From Myxococcus qinghaiensis (GTDB taxonomy: Bacteria > Myxococcota > Myxococcia > Myxococcales > Myxococcaceae), in the NCBI RefSeq assembly GCF_024198215.1, contig NZ_JAKCFA010000035.1:1-64000 (forward strand): 64,000 nt of DNA, written 5' to 3'. The notes beneath the pieces were generated by a model. The model saw only the letters and a program-made list of their open reading frames with translations. It searched no databases and was not told the origin of the DNA. Positions 1 through 10,852 of the stretch are shown one piece after another. Within the stretch, counting starts at the first letter, position 1. Each line of letters opens with the position of its first letter. A program made the position numbers and the translations under genes.

Positions 1-42
1 CGCCTGCGCGCGCAACGTCTCCCTCATCTGCTCCAAATCCAT
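1..42 (-). CDS. 5' end of an unidentified protein (partial)
   Basis: On the reverse strand an ATG at 42-40 preceded by a purine-rich GAGGAGCGACGGT (a plausible ribosome binding site) opens a frame of 14 codons, MDLEQMRETLRAQA, that runs off the left edge of the window. The rest of the gene is outside, so no function can be given. It would be transcribed away from the tRNA gene that lies just upstream. Confidence 0.45.
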   Translation of the reverse strand, partial: MDLEQMRETLRAQA

Positions 43-137
43 ACCGTCGCTCCTCGTCCCACCCATGGAGCGACAACCTCCTCACCTCATACCCCGCTTG
101 TCACGACGGGCTCCGGCGAGGAGTTACGGAAGGGGAG

Positions 138-210
138 TGGGCCCTCCTGGATTCGAACCAGGGACCAATCGGTTATGAGCCGACAGCTCTAACCGCTGAG
201 CTAAGGGCCC
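138..210 (-). tRNA. tRNA-Ile2 (CAT anticodon, lysidine-modified type)
   Basis: Reverse-strand sequence folds as a complete 73-nt cloverleaf: acceptor stem GGGCCCT/AGGGCCC with discriminator A, D-arm starting TAGCTCAGCGGTTAGAGC, anticodon stem TCGG/CCGA around loop CTCATAA (anticodon CAT), and T-arm with GGTTCGAATCC. The body closely resembles the E. coli ileX/ileY tRNA rather than initiator or elongator methionine tRNAs. It should therefore be the minor isoleucine tRNA whose C34 is converted to lysidine by TilS so that it reads AUA. The 3' CCA is not encoded; the next bases read CTC. AUA codons are rare at this GC content, so the gene is probably single copy and essential. Assignment as Ile2 rather than Met is by resemblance. 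Confidence 0.9.
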
Positions 211-336
211 CCATGCGTCAACAACCCGCCTGTCCGGTTGCATACCGCCGCCCATGCGCCGCTGGCAAGGGCCAGTCGGGAGAGGATGTCCTCCTGGCTT
301 GAGGCCGCGTCGGCGTGAGGCTTTGTGCGCCTTCCG

Positions 337-729
337 TCAGCGCTTCCGCTTGGACGCGGGAGCGGGCGTCTCGGGCTCCTGTGGCACCTTCACCCGGAAC
401 ACCTGTCCCCGCTGCTCCACCGTGACGCCCTCGGCGCGCAGGCGCTTCGCCTGCTCCTGCGCCACCTTGGAAGCCAGCACTCCGCCCGACTTCGTGACAC
501 GCCACCACGGCACCTCCCGCCCTGGAGGCAGCGTGGTCATCTCCCGCCCCACGCCGCGCGCAGCGCCAGGGCGTCCCGCGTACAGCGCCACCTGCGAGTA
601 CGAGCGCACCTGGCCTCGCGGAATCGCTCGCACCGCGCGCCACACCGCCTCGGAGAAGGGCGGACGCTCAGGCGGAGCCGACGCCTCGGGTTTCACTCGG
701 GACTTCGTCCTGGACCTGGAGAGCGCCAC
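337..729 (-). CDS. alkyltransferase-like protein (ATL, MGMT-family DNA-binding protein)
   Basis: The core beginning FSEAVWRAVRAIPRGQVRSYSQV is the winged-helix DNA-binding domain of O6-alkylguanine-DNA alkyltransferases. It includes the RAIPRGQV segment and the VALYAGRPGAARGVG recognition-helix region with its arginine finger. The active-site box that is PCHRV in true alkyltransferases reads PWWRV here, so the acceptor cysteine is absent. Family knowledge: ATL proteins carry Trp or Ala at this place, bind alkylated guanine without repairing it and hand the lesion to nucleotide excision repair. The open frame continues upstream to 807, but that part would cross the rpoD terminator; I prefer a GTG start at 729 (another GTG lies at 750). 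The C-terminus is basic (ASKRKR). It is the first gene downstream of rpoD in the same direction. Confidence 0.8.
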   Translation of the reverse strand: MALSRSRTKSRVKPEASAPPERPPFSEAVWRAVRAIPRGQVRSYSQVALYAGRPGAARGVGREMTTLPPGREVPWWRVTKSGGVLASKVAQEQAKRLRAEGVTVEQRGQVFRVKVPQEPETPAPASKRKR

Positions 730-752
730 GGCGCCGGACTCTAGAAACACGA

Positions 753-783
753 AGGCCCCCGGTCCATGAAGGAGCGGGGGCCT
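753..783 (-). terminator. Rho-independent-like terminator after rpoD
   Basis: On the reverse strand AGGCCCCCG and CGGGGGCCT form a perfect 9-bp GC-rich stem around a 13-nt loop, followed by TCGTGTTTCT. It lies about 46 nt past the rpoD stop codon and should end the rpsU-yqeY-dnaG-rpoD transcript. A second, weaker hairpin (ACGGCTC/GAGCCGT) sits between it and the stop codon. Confidence 0.65.
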
Positions 784-828
784 CGAGCGCTTCCCGGGAC
801 GGCTCACGGTGGAGCCGTCAGGAAGGCG

Positions 829-2949
<2,121 letters not shown>

Positions 2950-3041
2950 TCGGGTACTTCTCCTTAAGAAATTCAGGGGCTTGAGGCCTGGGGCGAGCCG
3001 GCCGATCTACCGCAAAGTCAGGGTTTCTTACAAACGCGAAG

Positions 3042-4862
3042 TCAAACCGGTTGCATGGGCGCCTTTGTTCCCGGGGAAGCGGGCTTGAGCTCCTCCAGGA
3101 CACGCTTCTTGAGCGCCAGCAGTTCCACGCGCTCCGACAACAGCTGCCGCGTCTCTTCCGTGAGGTCGAACGCTCCCGGCGTCTGCTCTGTCGCGCGCTT
3201 TATATAAGTGAGCCGCTCATCGATGCGCCGCACCATGATTTCCCGACAGATGGCGAAGAAGGCGTGCTCCAGCTCCTGTCCTTCCGAGGGGAGCTGGCGC
3301 CAGGACGTCTCGATGGCGCGCTTCACGGACTCGGCGGCCTCGAAGAGCGCGTCCTGCGTGCCCTGGCCCGACGTGGCGTGCGCGAGCGCCATGCGCAGTC
3401 CCATGTGGGACAGCTCGTCACAAACGCGAAAGACATCCCTGCCGAGCAGGCGAGGGTCCCTCAGCACGGAGGCCACGTAGAGCGCCTCCATGGGCGGGGG
3501 CGGCTTCTCGGGGAGCGGGCGGGCGGGCGCGGCGGGGCCGCCCTCGGGTGAGGCCGCTGCGGGCTTGGGCGTGGGGGGCACCTTGCTGCGCAGCGCGGCC
3601 TCCACGTCGTTGGAGCGCCAGCCGAAGTGCTCCGCGAGGGCGGAGAAGAGCGACGAGCGCACCAGGCCCACGGGCACCTGCGCCGCCACGGGCTTGAGCC
3701 GCTCCAGTGCCGCCATCTTCTCCTCGAAAGACGCCCCCTTGCCCTGGGGGAGCAGGGAGGCGAACAGGTACGCGGTGAGCGGTTGCGCGCTTTCCAGAAG
3801 CTGCTCCACACCTTCCGCTCCCTCTCGACGCGCGAAGACGTCTGGATCATCCCCTTGGGGAAGCAAGGCCACCCGGGCGGTCGCCCCGGCGGCGAGCAGG
3901 GGACCGGCGAGTCGCTCCACCGCCGCGATTCCCGCCGAGTCCCCATCGAGCAGCAGCACCAGCTCCCGGGCCTCGCCGCGCTTGAGCACCTGCATGTGAC
4001 CCGGGGTGAGGTTGGTCGAGCACAGCGCCACCGCGTGGCGCACGCCCACTTGGTGCAGGCCGATGCAGTCGAAGTAGCCCTCCACGAGCACGGCGGCCTT
4101 GCGCTTGCGGACCTCGTCGCGCGCCTGGTCCATGCCGAACAGGGTGTCGCTCTTGTTGAAGAGCCGGGACTCGCGCGAGTTGAGGTACTTGGGGCCTTCC
4201 TCGGCGCCGACGAGCCGGCCACCGAAGGCGATGGGGCGGCCCTCGGGCGCGCGGATAGGCACCATCAGCCGGCTGCGGAAGAAGTCGTAGCAGCCGTCTC
4301 CCGTGTTTCGCTTGAGCACCAGCCCGGCCTTCATGGCCCAGTCCAGCATGCCTGTCTTTTGAAAGCGCTCCGCGAGCAGGCTCCAGGCATTGGGCGCCCA
4401 GCCCAGCCCGAAGGCCTGCGCCGTCTCTTCCGACACGCCTCGGCTGGTGATGTAGGCCCGCGCGGAGCGGCCCTCGTCCTGCCAGAGGATGGAGCGGAAG
4501 TGCTCGGCGGCCAGGTCCGTGGCCTCCTTGAGCTGCTGGCGCTCGCGCATGCCCGGGTCCTGCTGCGCCTCCAGGTCGATGCCCAGCTCGCGCGCGAGGT
4601 CTCTCACCGCGTCCAGGAACGTCTTGCCCAAGTAGCGCTGGACGAAGGACACCGCGTCCCCGCTCGCCCGGCAGCCGTGGCAGAAATAGAAGTGCTTCTC
4701 CGGCACCACGTAGAAGGACGGCGTCTTCTCCTGATGGAAGGGACAGCGCCCCTTCCACTCCCGCCCCGCCTTCTTCAGTTCCACATGTCGGGAGATGAGG
4801 CCCACGAGGTCTACACGCTCGAGGACTTCCTGGATCTTGTGTTCCGGGATCATGTCGGCCAC
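3042..4862 (-). CDS. dnaG: DNA primase DnaG
   Basis: 606 aa. It synthesises RNA primers for chromosome replication and works with the DnaB helicase at the fork. The N-terminal zinc-binding domain has the Cys40/His43/Cys61/Cys64 pattern (CPFHQ...CHGC). It is followed by the RNA-polymerase core domain (YLNSRESRLFNKSDTLFGM) and a TOPRIM domain with LVEGYFD and the acidic DGDSAG metal motif. The last 150 residues, after a Pro/Ala-rich linker near 430-460, form the variable helicase-interaction domain. The start MADMIPEHKI fits the family. It lies between yqeY and rpoD in the same direction, as in the classical rpsU-dnaG-rpoD operon. Confidence 0.97.
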   Translation of the reverse strand: MADMIPEHKIQEVLERVDLVGLISRHVELKKAGREWKGRCPFHQEKTPSFYVVPEKHFYFCHGCRASGDAVSFVQRYLGKTFLDAVRDLARELGIDLEAQQDPGMRERQQLKEATDLAAEHFRSILWQDEGRSARAYITSRGVSEETAQAFGLGWAPNAWSLLAERFQKTGMLDWAMKAGLVLKRNTGDGCYDFFRSRLMVPIRAPEGRPIAFGGRLVGAEEGPKYLNSRESRLFNKSDTLFGMDQARDEVRKRKAAVLVEGYFDCIGLHQVGVRHAVALCSTNLTPGHMQVLKRGEARELVLLLDGDSAGIAAVERLAGPLLAAGATARVALLPQGDDPDVFARREGAEGVEQLLESAQPLTAYLFASLLPQGKGASFEEKMAALERLKPVAAQVPVGLVRSSLFSALAEHFGWRSNDVEAALRSKVPPTPKPAAASPEGGPAAPARPLPEKPPPPMEALYVASVLRDPRLLGRDVFRVCDELSHMGLRMALAHATSGQGTQDALFEAAESVKRAIETSWRQLPSEGQELEHAFFAICREIMVRRIDERLTYIKRATEQTPGAFDLTEETRQLLSERVELLALKKRVLEELKPASPGTKAPMQPV

Positions 4863-5184
4863 CCCTCGTCCCGCACCTGGGCGGGCGCACTCCCGACATC
4901 CTGGCAGCCGGGCCTGACGTCGCCCGTCTGGCCGCCAACCCGCTGGATCACCCCGCCCACGAGGGCGGAGGTCTGGCGGCGGGGGGCGGGAGGGATGGCT
5001 GGGGACACGTTGGGGCTCCTACGGCCCGGACGGCGCCTCCCCGGAGGGGTGGGGCGCGCGGCGGACTGGCCCAGGCACTTAATGACGGGCAGCCGGGGGA
5101 GCAAGTTTCCGCTCACCCCAATCCCATCCACTCGAGGGGTCGCGGGAGCAAGCGAGCGACCCCGAACGGGTGTGGGAGACGACT
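4863..5184. other. 322-nt non-coding gap between yqeY and dnaG with one hairpin
   Basis: No believable gene is seen in either strand. The stretch is GC-rich. Just past the yqeY stop (5136-5163) GGGGTCGC and GCGACCCC form an 8-bp stem that could terminate or attenuate the rpsU-yqeY transcript on the reverse strand, though no T-run follows. A gap of this length suggests that dnaG-rpoD also has its own promoter here, but I cannot point to a clear -35/-10 pair. Confidence 0.4.
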
Positions 5185-5643
5185 TCAGCTGAGCTTCGCG
5201 AGCTGCGCCTTGACGGCCTCGGAGATGGCCTTGCCCTCGGCCTTGCCCTGGATCTTGGGGGTGAGGTTCTTCATCACCGCGCCCATGTCCTTGGAGCTCT
5301 GGGCACCCACCTCGGCGATGGCGGCCTGGACGGCGGCGGCCAGCTCGTCGGGGGTGAGCTGCTGGGGGAGGTAGCTCTGGAGGACGGCGATCTCCGCCTC
5401 TTCCTTCTCCGCCATCTCCGGCCGGTTGCCGGCCTTGAACTGCTCCACGGAGTCGCGACCCTTCTTGATGAGGCCGGCGATGACCGTCAGCACACCCGCG
5501 TCATCCAGGGCGGACGCACCGGGCTCCACTTCCTTGTACTTGATGGCGCTCTTGATGGCCCGAATGACGGTGGTGCGCAGCTCGGTCTTCGACCGCATCG
5601 AGTCCTTCAGGTCCGCGTCGAGCCGTTCCTTGAGGGTTGCCAT
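5185..5643 (-). CDS. yqeY: GatB/YqeY-domain protein
   Basis: 152 aa starting MATLKERLDADLKDSMRSK. The whole protein matches the YqeY family: TELRTTVIRAIKSAIKYKEVE, the central VLQSYLPQQLTPDELAAAV and the C-terminal DMGAVMKNL. Family knowledge: the domain is shared with the C-terminus of the GatB/GatE amidotransferase subunits, where it helps bind tRNA; stand-alone YqeY has no settled function. The ATG at 5643 is chosen because residues further upstream in the frame are Pro/Ser-rich and unlike the family. It sits 100 nt after rpsU and before dnaG, the common placement in delta- and gamma-type macromolecular-synthesis operons. Confidence 0.92.
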   Translation of the reverse strand: MATLKERLDADLKDSMRSKTELRTTVIRAIKSAIKYKEVEPGASALDDAGVLTVIAGLIKKGRDSVEQFKAGNRPEMAEKEEAEIAVLQSYLPQQLTPDELAAAVQAAIAEVGAQSSKDMGAVMKNLTPKIQGKAEGKAISEAVKAQLAKLS

Positions 5644-5743
5644 ATATGCGACTCCGCTGGGTGGTGGTTCGGGGGGACTGGACGACGGGAGCCAGGGCAC
5701 CTGACTGCTGGAGGGCGCCCCGGCTCTCACGCCGGCCTCGCAA

Positions 5744-5938
5744 CTAGAACGACTTGCGGGCCTTCTTCACCGCGCGCTTCTTGGCGGCGAGGGCCTTCTT
5801 CTTCCGCTTCACGGAAGGCTTCTCGTAGTGCTCGCGCTTGCGGATCTCGGAAAGGATTCCGGCCTTTTCAGTGGCCTTCTTGAAGCGCTTGAGGGCGCTC
5901 TCAATGGATTCTCCTTCTTTCACTCGGATACCGGGCAT
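5744..5938 (-). CDS. rpsU: 30S ribosomal protein S21
   Basis: 64 aa: [20 protein letters not shown], then a central helix and a strongly basic C-terminal tail rich in KK/KR. This is standard S21, the small-subunit protein that helps initiation-region base pairing near the anti-Shine-Dalgarno. The start at 5938 is fixed by a full GGAGGTGA ribosome binding site on the reverse strand a few bases upstream, the strongest in the window. An in-frame ATG further upstream would only add seven residues encoded by that site. It is the first gene of the rpsU-yqeY-dnaG-rpoD operon. Confidence 0.97.
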   Translation of the reverse strand: MPGIRVKEGESIESALKRFKKATEKAGILSEIRKREHYEKPSVKRKKKALAAKKRAVKKARKSF

Positions 5939-6049
5939 GAGTTCACCTCCTTCCGCCATGCGTCAATGTGTGTGTACTTCAAAAGGGGAGCGGGTATGTC
6001 CCAGCGGGAGCCAAAACGCAAGGACGCCGGAGGGAAAAGCCCGGGGCGG

Positions 6050-7660
6050 ATGCACTACACTGTCCGCTGCGTGAGCCCTGCCCTCATCCTGATGGTACTG
6101 CTGGCGACCGGTCAGCGTGGCGGCACCGGGACGACCGACTGCTGGAACTCCTGCCAACGGCACGTGGCCGACCGGGCCCTGCGAGCCCGGGTGTGTGGCG
6201 CCTGTCTGTCCGGCGGACGGGTGGACTCCTGGGTGGCGTCCCTGGGCACCATCCGGCCCGCGCCCCGTGATGCGCTGGCGTCCTCCCGCAAGGACGAGGA
6301 CTGGCGCGTGCGGTGGGCCTCCGTGCGCGCGGAGGCGAAGGGGAAGGGGCTCTCCGAGCGGCGGGTGCTGGCGGAGTGGGTGGCCAGCACGCCCACGTCG
6401 TTGGATCTGCAGGCCTGTCTCACCGCTGCTCGCGCCGCCGCGGAGGCGGATCAATCCTCGGCGATGTTCCTGCGGGATGCGGGCGCGAGGGGGCCGGAGG
6501 CGGCGGCTCGGGTGTGGGCCCGCCGCGAGGCCATCCGCCAGGCGCTGGAGGTGGAGCTGTACGCGGAAGACCCCCGCGCGCGCGGGGCGGCGCTCGGCCA
6601 CCTGGGCGTGTTCCTGGGACGCAAGCCGGCGCGGCTGCTGCTCGATGCCACGGCCACCCGTCCGGAGAGCAGTGACGCCATTGGCGCCGCCGCGCTGAAG
6701 GCCGTGGCGCTGCGGCAGCGCACGTCGGTGGGCCGCCTGTTGCTGGAGGAGGCGAAGCCCGTGGACGAGGTGCTGGTGAACCGCCTCTTCGCCGTGTACT
6801 CGCGGGAGCTGGAGGAGCTTCAGCCGGAGCTGACGGCGCCCGAGCCCCGCCGCAGGGACTCGGCGGTGCTGTCGCTGGGCGTCTATGGGCCCCTGGCCCG
6901 CAGGGAGCTGGAGCGCGCGCTGGAGGACACGGATCCCAAGGTGCGTAACTCCGCCGCGCGGAGGATGGCGGAGTCGGAGGGCACATCGCTGCGCGTGGCC
7001 GCCGAGCGTCGGCTGGCGGGCCGAGACGCCGCCGTGTCCCGGCCCTGGCTGGAGGCCATGGTGCGGGAGAAGGGCTGTGCGGGCTTCTTCCTGGACGTGG
7101 CGAGCGACCCGAGGATGTCCGCCGAGCTGCGAGGCCAGGCGCTGGCGTCGCTGGCGGACTGCCGCGAGAGCGAGAACGAGCGGGTGGAGACGCTGTCGCC
7201 GTACCTGACCGACTCGCAGCCCGCGATTCGCGCGGGGGCGGTGCGGGTGCTGGGCTCGCTGTCCCTCCGGAATCCGGACGTGCTGGATGCCACCACGCGC
7301 GCGCTGGAGGACGACGCGCCGGAGGTGGTGGCCGCCGCGCTGGCGGTGGTGGCGGGCCAGCGCCAGGCGACGCGAGGGGACAGCGTCGCGGAGCTGCTCG
7401 GCTCGGAGCACCCGGTGGTGCGCGCCGCCGCGGCCCGGGCGCTGGAGGCGATTGGCCGCGCGGCCCACGTGAAGCCGCTGGCCTCCTGTCTGCGCGAGGA
7501 CCCGGTGCCGGAGGTCCGCGTGGCCGCGGCGCTCGCGCTGGGCCGGCTGGGCGGGCCGCATGCCGCCGCCGCGCTGTCGGACGCGGTGGCGCGGGATGCG
7601 GACACCCACGTCCAGCACGTGTCTCGCGAGGGGCTGCGGCGGCTGGGCTTCGGGAACTGA
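6050..7660 (+). CDS. exported HEAT-repeat protein
   Basis: About 536 aa. The N-terminus (CVSPALILMVLLATGQ) is hydrophobic and reads as a signal sequence. It is followed by a short Cys-containing segment (CWNSC ... CGACLSGG). The rest is a series of Ala/Leu/Arg-rich helical pairs typical of HEAT or PBS-lyase-like repeats, for example DTDPKVRNSAARRMAE, DSQPAIRAGAVRVLGSL and DPVPEVRVAAALALGRLGG. Such repeats form a curved scaffold for protein binding, so a periplasmic or envelope scaffold role is inferred. The frame is open further upstream over rpsU; I chose ATG 6050 because it begins the signal sequence, but ATG 6092 is possible. It is divergent from rpsU with about 110 nt between. Confidence 0.8.
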   Translation: MHYTVRCVSPALILMVLLATGQRGGTGTTDCWNSCQRHVADRALRARVCGACLSGGRVDSWVASLGTIRPAPRDALASSRKDEDWRVRWASVRAEAKGKGLSERRVLAEWVASTPTSLDLQACLTAARAAAEADQSSAMFLRDAGARGPEAAARVWARREAIRQALEVELYAEDPRARGAALGHLGVFLGRKPARLLLDATATRPESSDAIGAAALKAVALRQRTSVGRLLLEEAKPVDEVLVNRLFAVYSRELEELQPELTAPEPRRRDSAVLSLGVYGPLARRELERALEDTDPKVRNSAARRMAESEGTSLRVAAERRLAGRDAAVSRPWLEAMVREKGCAGFFLDVASDPRMSAELRGQALASLADCRESENERVETLSPYLTDSQPAIRAGAVRVLGSLSLRNPDVLDATTRALEDDAPEVVAAALAVVAGQRQATRGDSVAELLGSEHPVVRAAAARALEAIGRAAHVKPLASCLREDPVPEVRVAAALALGRLGGPHAAAALSDAVARDADTHVQHVSREGLRRLGFGN

Positions 7661-7736
7661 GCCGCGGCGTCGGGCGGGGTGGCTGTTTGCCGGCGACGTC
7701 GGCGCGGTGTGGCCACCGCGCCCGCTGCGTCGTACC

Positions 7737-8660
<924 letters not shown>

Positions 8661-8733
8661 CTTAAGGGCCGTTTTTTCATGGCGGCAAGCATGCTGCCGG
8701 CTTCCTTGCCAGCAACCCTCGCCAGGATTGGAC

Positions 8734-9780
8734 TCACCGCGTCGATTTGTGGCGCCGTTGACCCAGGGGTTCGACTGTCCTGCGTCCGACGGTCAGCTCT
8801 CCCGCCACCGGCGTCTGGATGAAGCGCGCCAGCGCCTCGGGAGAGCGGGGATGGTAGGCCAGCCCCTGCATCAGCTTCACCAGCGCCGCCGAGGGCGTCA
8901 GGTCCGCCCCGCCCACTGCCCCCTGGGCCAGGGACGCTGCTCCAGATTCGTACAGACTGAGATCCACGCCGTTGCGGTGGGCCTGGCTCACCACGACGAT
9001 GGGCACGCCCCGCTCCCGGGCCTGGATGAACAGGGGCATGAGCGAGCGCCCGAGGTCCGGGTCGATGGGGAAGTTGCCAGCCCCGTACGCCTCCAGGACG
9101 AGGCCCCGGACGTGCGGCAGCAGCTGAAGGGGCAGGGCGGGATCCAACCCCGGGTAGACCTTCAGGAGGAAGACGCGCGGATCCAGCTTCTCGTAGAGGC
9201 GGAAGGGGCCCTTGGGCCGCAGGCCCGGTTCGAAGGTCGCGTCCACGCCCAGGGTGCCCAGCACGGGGCAGTTGGGGCTCTCGAAGGCGTCGTACTCGGA
9301 GACCTTCACCTTGCGCGTGCGGTTGCCTCGATAGAGGTGCGAGTCGAAGCAGATGGTGACCTCGCGCGGCCCCTGGAGCGCGGACAGCACCGCGTCGATG
9401 AGGTTCAGCCGCGCGTCCGAGCGGACCTCTCCCAGCGGGCGCTGCGAGCCCGTCAGCACCACGGGGCAGGGCGGGTTGCGCAACATGAAGGACAGCGCGC
9501 TGGCCGTGTAGGCGAGCGTGTCCGTGCCATGGGTCACCACGGCCCCGTCGAAGTCCTGGAGCTGCTGGTGCAGGTGGGTGGCCATCCGCCCCCACAGCTC
9601 CGGCTGCATCTCCGAGCTGTCCAGGTTGCTGAAGAGCTGCAGCTCGATGTCGGCGAGCTGGAAGAGCTCCGGGACGCGGGCCTTGAGCGTCTTGAAGAAG
9701 GCGGCGGGGCGCAGGGCGGAGGGCCGACCACCGGCCATCCCCAACGTGCCGCCGGTATGCAGGAGGAGGACTCTGGGCAT
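8734..9780 (-). CDS. ansA: type I L-asparaginase
   Basis: 348 aa. It hydrolyses L-asparagine to aspartate and ammonia in the cytoplasm; no signal peptide is present. The first catalytic threonine lies in LLLHTGGTLGMA, and the second Thr-Asp pair in VVTHGTDTLAYTASAL. VVLTGSQRPLGEVRSDARLN and LYRGNRTRK are typical of the AnsA branch rather than the periplasmic AnsB branch. The ATG at 9780 starts directly on the conserved first strand (MPRVLLLHTGG). The frame stays open far upstream, but that part lies antisense to the neighbouring lipoprotein gene and is not real. It is divergent from the thioredoxin-fold gene with only 51 nt between, so the promoters must overlap. Confidence 0.92.
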   Translation of the reverse strand: MPRVLLLHTGGTLGMAGGRPSALRPAAFFKTLKARVPELFQLADIELQLFSNLDSSEMQPELWGRMATHLHQQLQDFDGAVVTHGTDTLAYTASALSFMLRNPPCPVVLTGSQRPLGEVRSDARLNLIDAVLSALQGPREVTICFDSHLYRGNRTRKVKVSEYDAFESPNCPVLGTLGVDATFEPGLRPKGPFRLYEKLDPRVFLLKVYPGLDPALPLQLLPHVRGLVLEAYGAGNFPIDPDLGRSLMPLFIQARERGVPIVVVSQAHRNGVDLSLYESGAASLAQGAVGGADLTPSAALVKLMQGLAYHPRSPEALARFIQTPVAGELTVGRRTVEPLGQRRHKSTR

Positions 9781-9831
9781 GAGCAAGGAGGCTCCTGCCA
9801 AGGCTTGCGTTGCTTTACAAGCCCCGCGAGC

Positions 9832-10845
9832 GTGGCTAAGACCCGCCGCGTGCTCCTCTCCTGCTGGAAGCGTGTCATTCCCCTGCTGGCCGCCGTGGCG
9901 CTGACCAGCTCGGGCTGCAAGAACCCGGAGGGCTCCGCGCCCGCCTCGAATCCGGCCCCGGCCGCCGCTCCGGCTCCCGCCGCGACGCCTCCGCCGCCTC
10001 CGGCCCCGCCCGCCGCCGCCGCCCCGACGGACCCCGCCGCGGCCCTCTCCGGCATCCCCGGCATGGACTTCTCCTCGCTCTCCGCCGCGTCCAAGCGGGA
10101 GCTGGCCACCGTGCTGAGCGACGAGTTCTGCTACTGCGGCTGCCCGCACACCCTGGGCGCCTGCCTGAAGTCGCACAACACCTGCCGCCACGCCAAGCGC
10201 ATGGCCCGGGTGGCCGCGCGCATGGTGTCCGAGGGCAGCCCCGCCACCGAGGTCATCGTCCAGCTGTCCCAGTACTACGGCGCCTTCCGCGAGCAGCGCG
10301 CCCAGTTCAAGGTGGACGACCGGATGTGCATGGGCGCGGCGTCCGCCCCGGTGACGGTGGTGGAGTTCTCCGACTTCGAGTGCCCCTACTGCGCCAAGGC
10401 CCGGCCGGTGCTGGAGGCCTTCGCGAAGAAGAACCCGGTGCAGGTGCGCTTCTGCTACCTGCCGTTCCCCCTGGCCAACCACGTCAACGCGTTGCCGGCG
10501 GCGCAGGCGGCCCTGTGGGCGAGGGACCAGGGCAAGTTCTGGCAGATGCACGACGCGCTCTTCGCCCACCAGGAGAACCTCAAGCCGGAGGCCCTGCCCG
10601 CGCTGGCCACGGGCCTGGGGCTGGACGGCGCGAAGCTGGCGGCGGTGCTCAAGTCGGACGCCTACAAGCAGGAGCTGGAAGGCTTCCGCAACCAGGGCCG
10701 CTCGGCCGGGCTGTCGGGGACGCCGACGGTGTACTTCAACGGGCGCGCGCTCGACTTGAGCTTCATCCAGGACGACCTGCTCAACCACAGCCTGGAGGAT
10801 GAGCTGGAGTGGGTGACGAACAAGAACGCCTGGGCGGCTGACTGA
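9832..10845 (+). CDS. DsbA-family thioredoxin-fold lipoprotein with Cys-rich N-domain
   Basis: About 337 aa. An N-terminal hydrophobic stretch ends at LTSSGCK, a weak lipobox, followed by a Pro/Ala-rich linker. Residues around 90-125 form an unusual cysteine cluster (FCYCGCPHTLGACLKSHNTC). The second half is a DsbA/DsbG-like thioredoxin fold with the CPYC redox pair in FSDFECPYCAKARPVLEAF and the cis-proline region SGTPTVYFNG. It probably oxidises or isomerises disulfides of envelope proteins. There is no ATG near the start; GTG 9832 or GTG 9850 precede the signal sequence, with no clear ribosome binding site. Only 7 nt separate it from the next gene. Confidence 0.85.
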   Translation: MAKTRRVLLSCWKRVIPLLAAVALTSSGCKNPEGSAPASNPAPAAAPAPAATPPPPPAPPAAAAPTDPAAALSGIPGMDFSSLSAASKRELATVLSDEFCYCGCPHTLGACLKSHNTCRHAKRMARVAARMVSEGSPATEVIVQLSQYYGAFREQRAQFKVDDRMCMGAASAPVTVVEFSDFECPYCAKARPVLEAFAKKNPVQVRFCYLPFPLANHVNALPAAQAALWARDQGKFWQMHDALFAHQENLKPEALPALATGLGLDGAKLAAVLKSDAYKQELEGFRNQGRSAGLSGTPTVYFNGRALDLSFIQDDLLNHSLEDELEWVTNKNAWAAD

Positions 10846-10852
10846 CACGGAG

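Noticed and set aside
138-210. tRNA-Met assignment for the CAT-anticodon tRNA
   Set aside because: The acceptor, D-arm and anticodon stem resemble the lysidine-type isoleucine tRNA more than initiator or elongator Met tRNA.
3017-3045. TTGACT at the end of dnaG as an internal rpoD promoter
   Set aside because: At 17-nt spacing the -10 would be CCTGAC, which is too far from consensus to list as a promoter.
4850-5131. 93-aa reverse open frame between yqeY and dnaG
   Set aside because: Pro/Arg/Gly-rich, no domain, overlaps the dnaG start and the hairpin; not coding-like.
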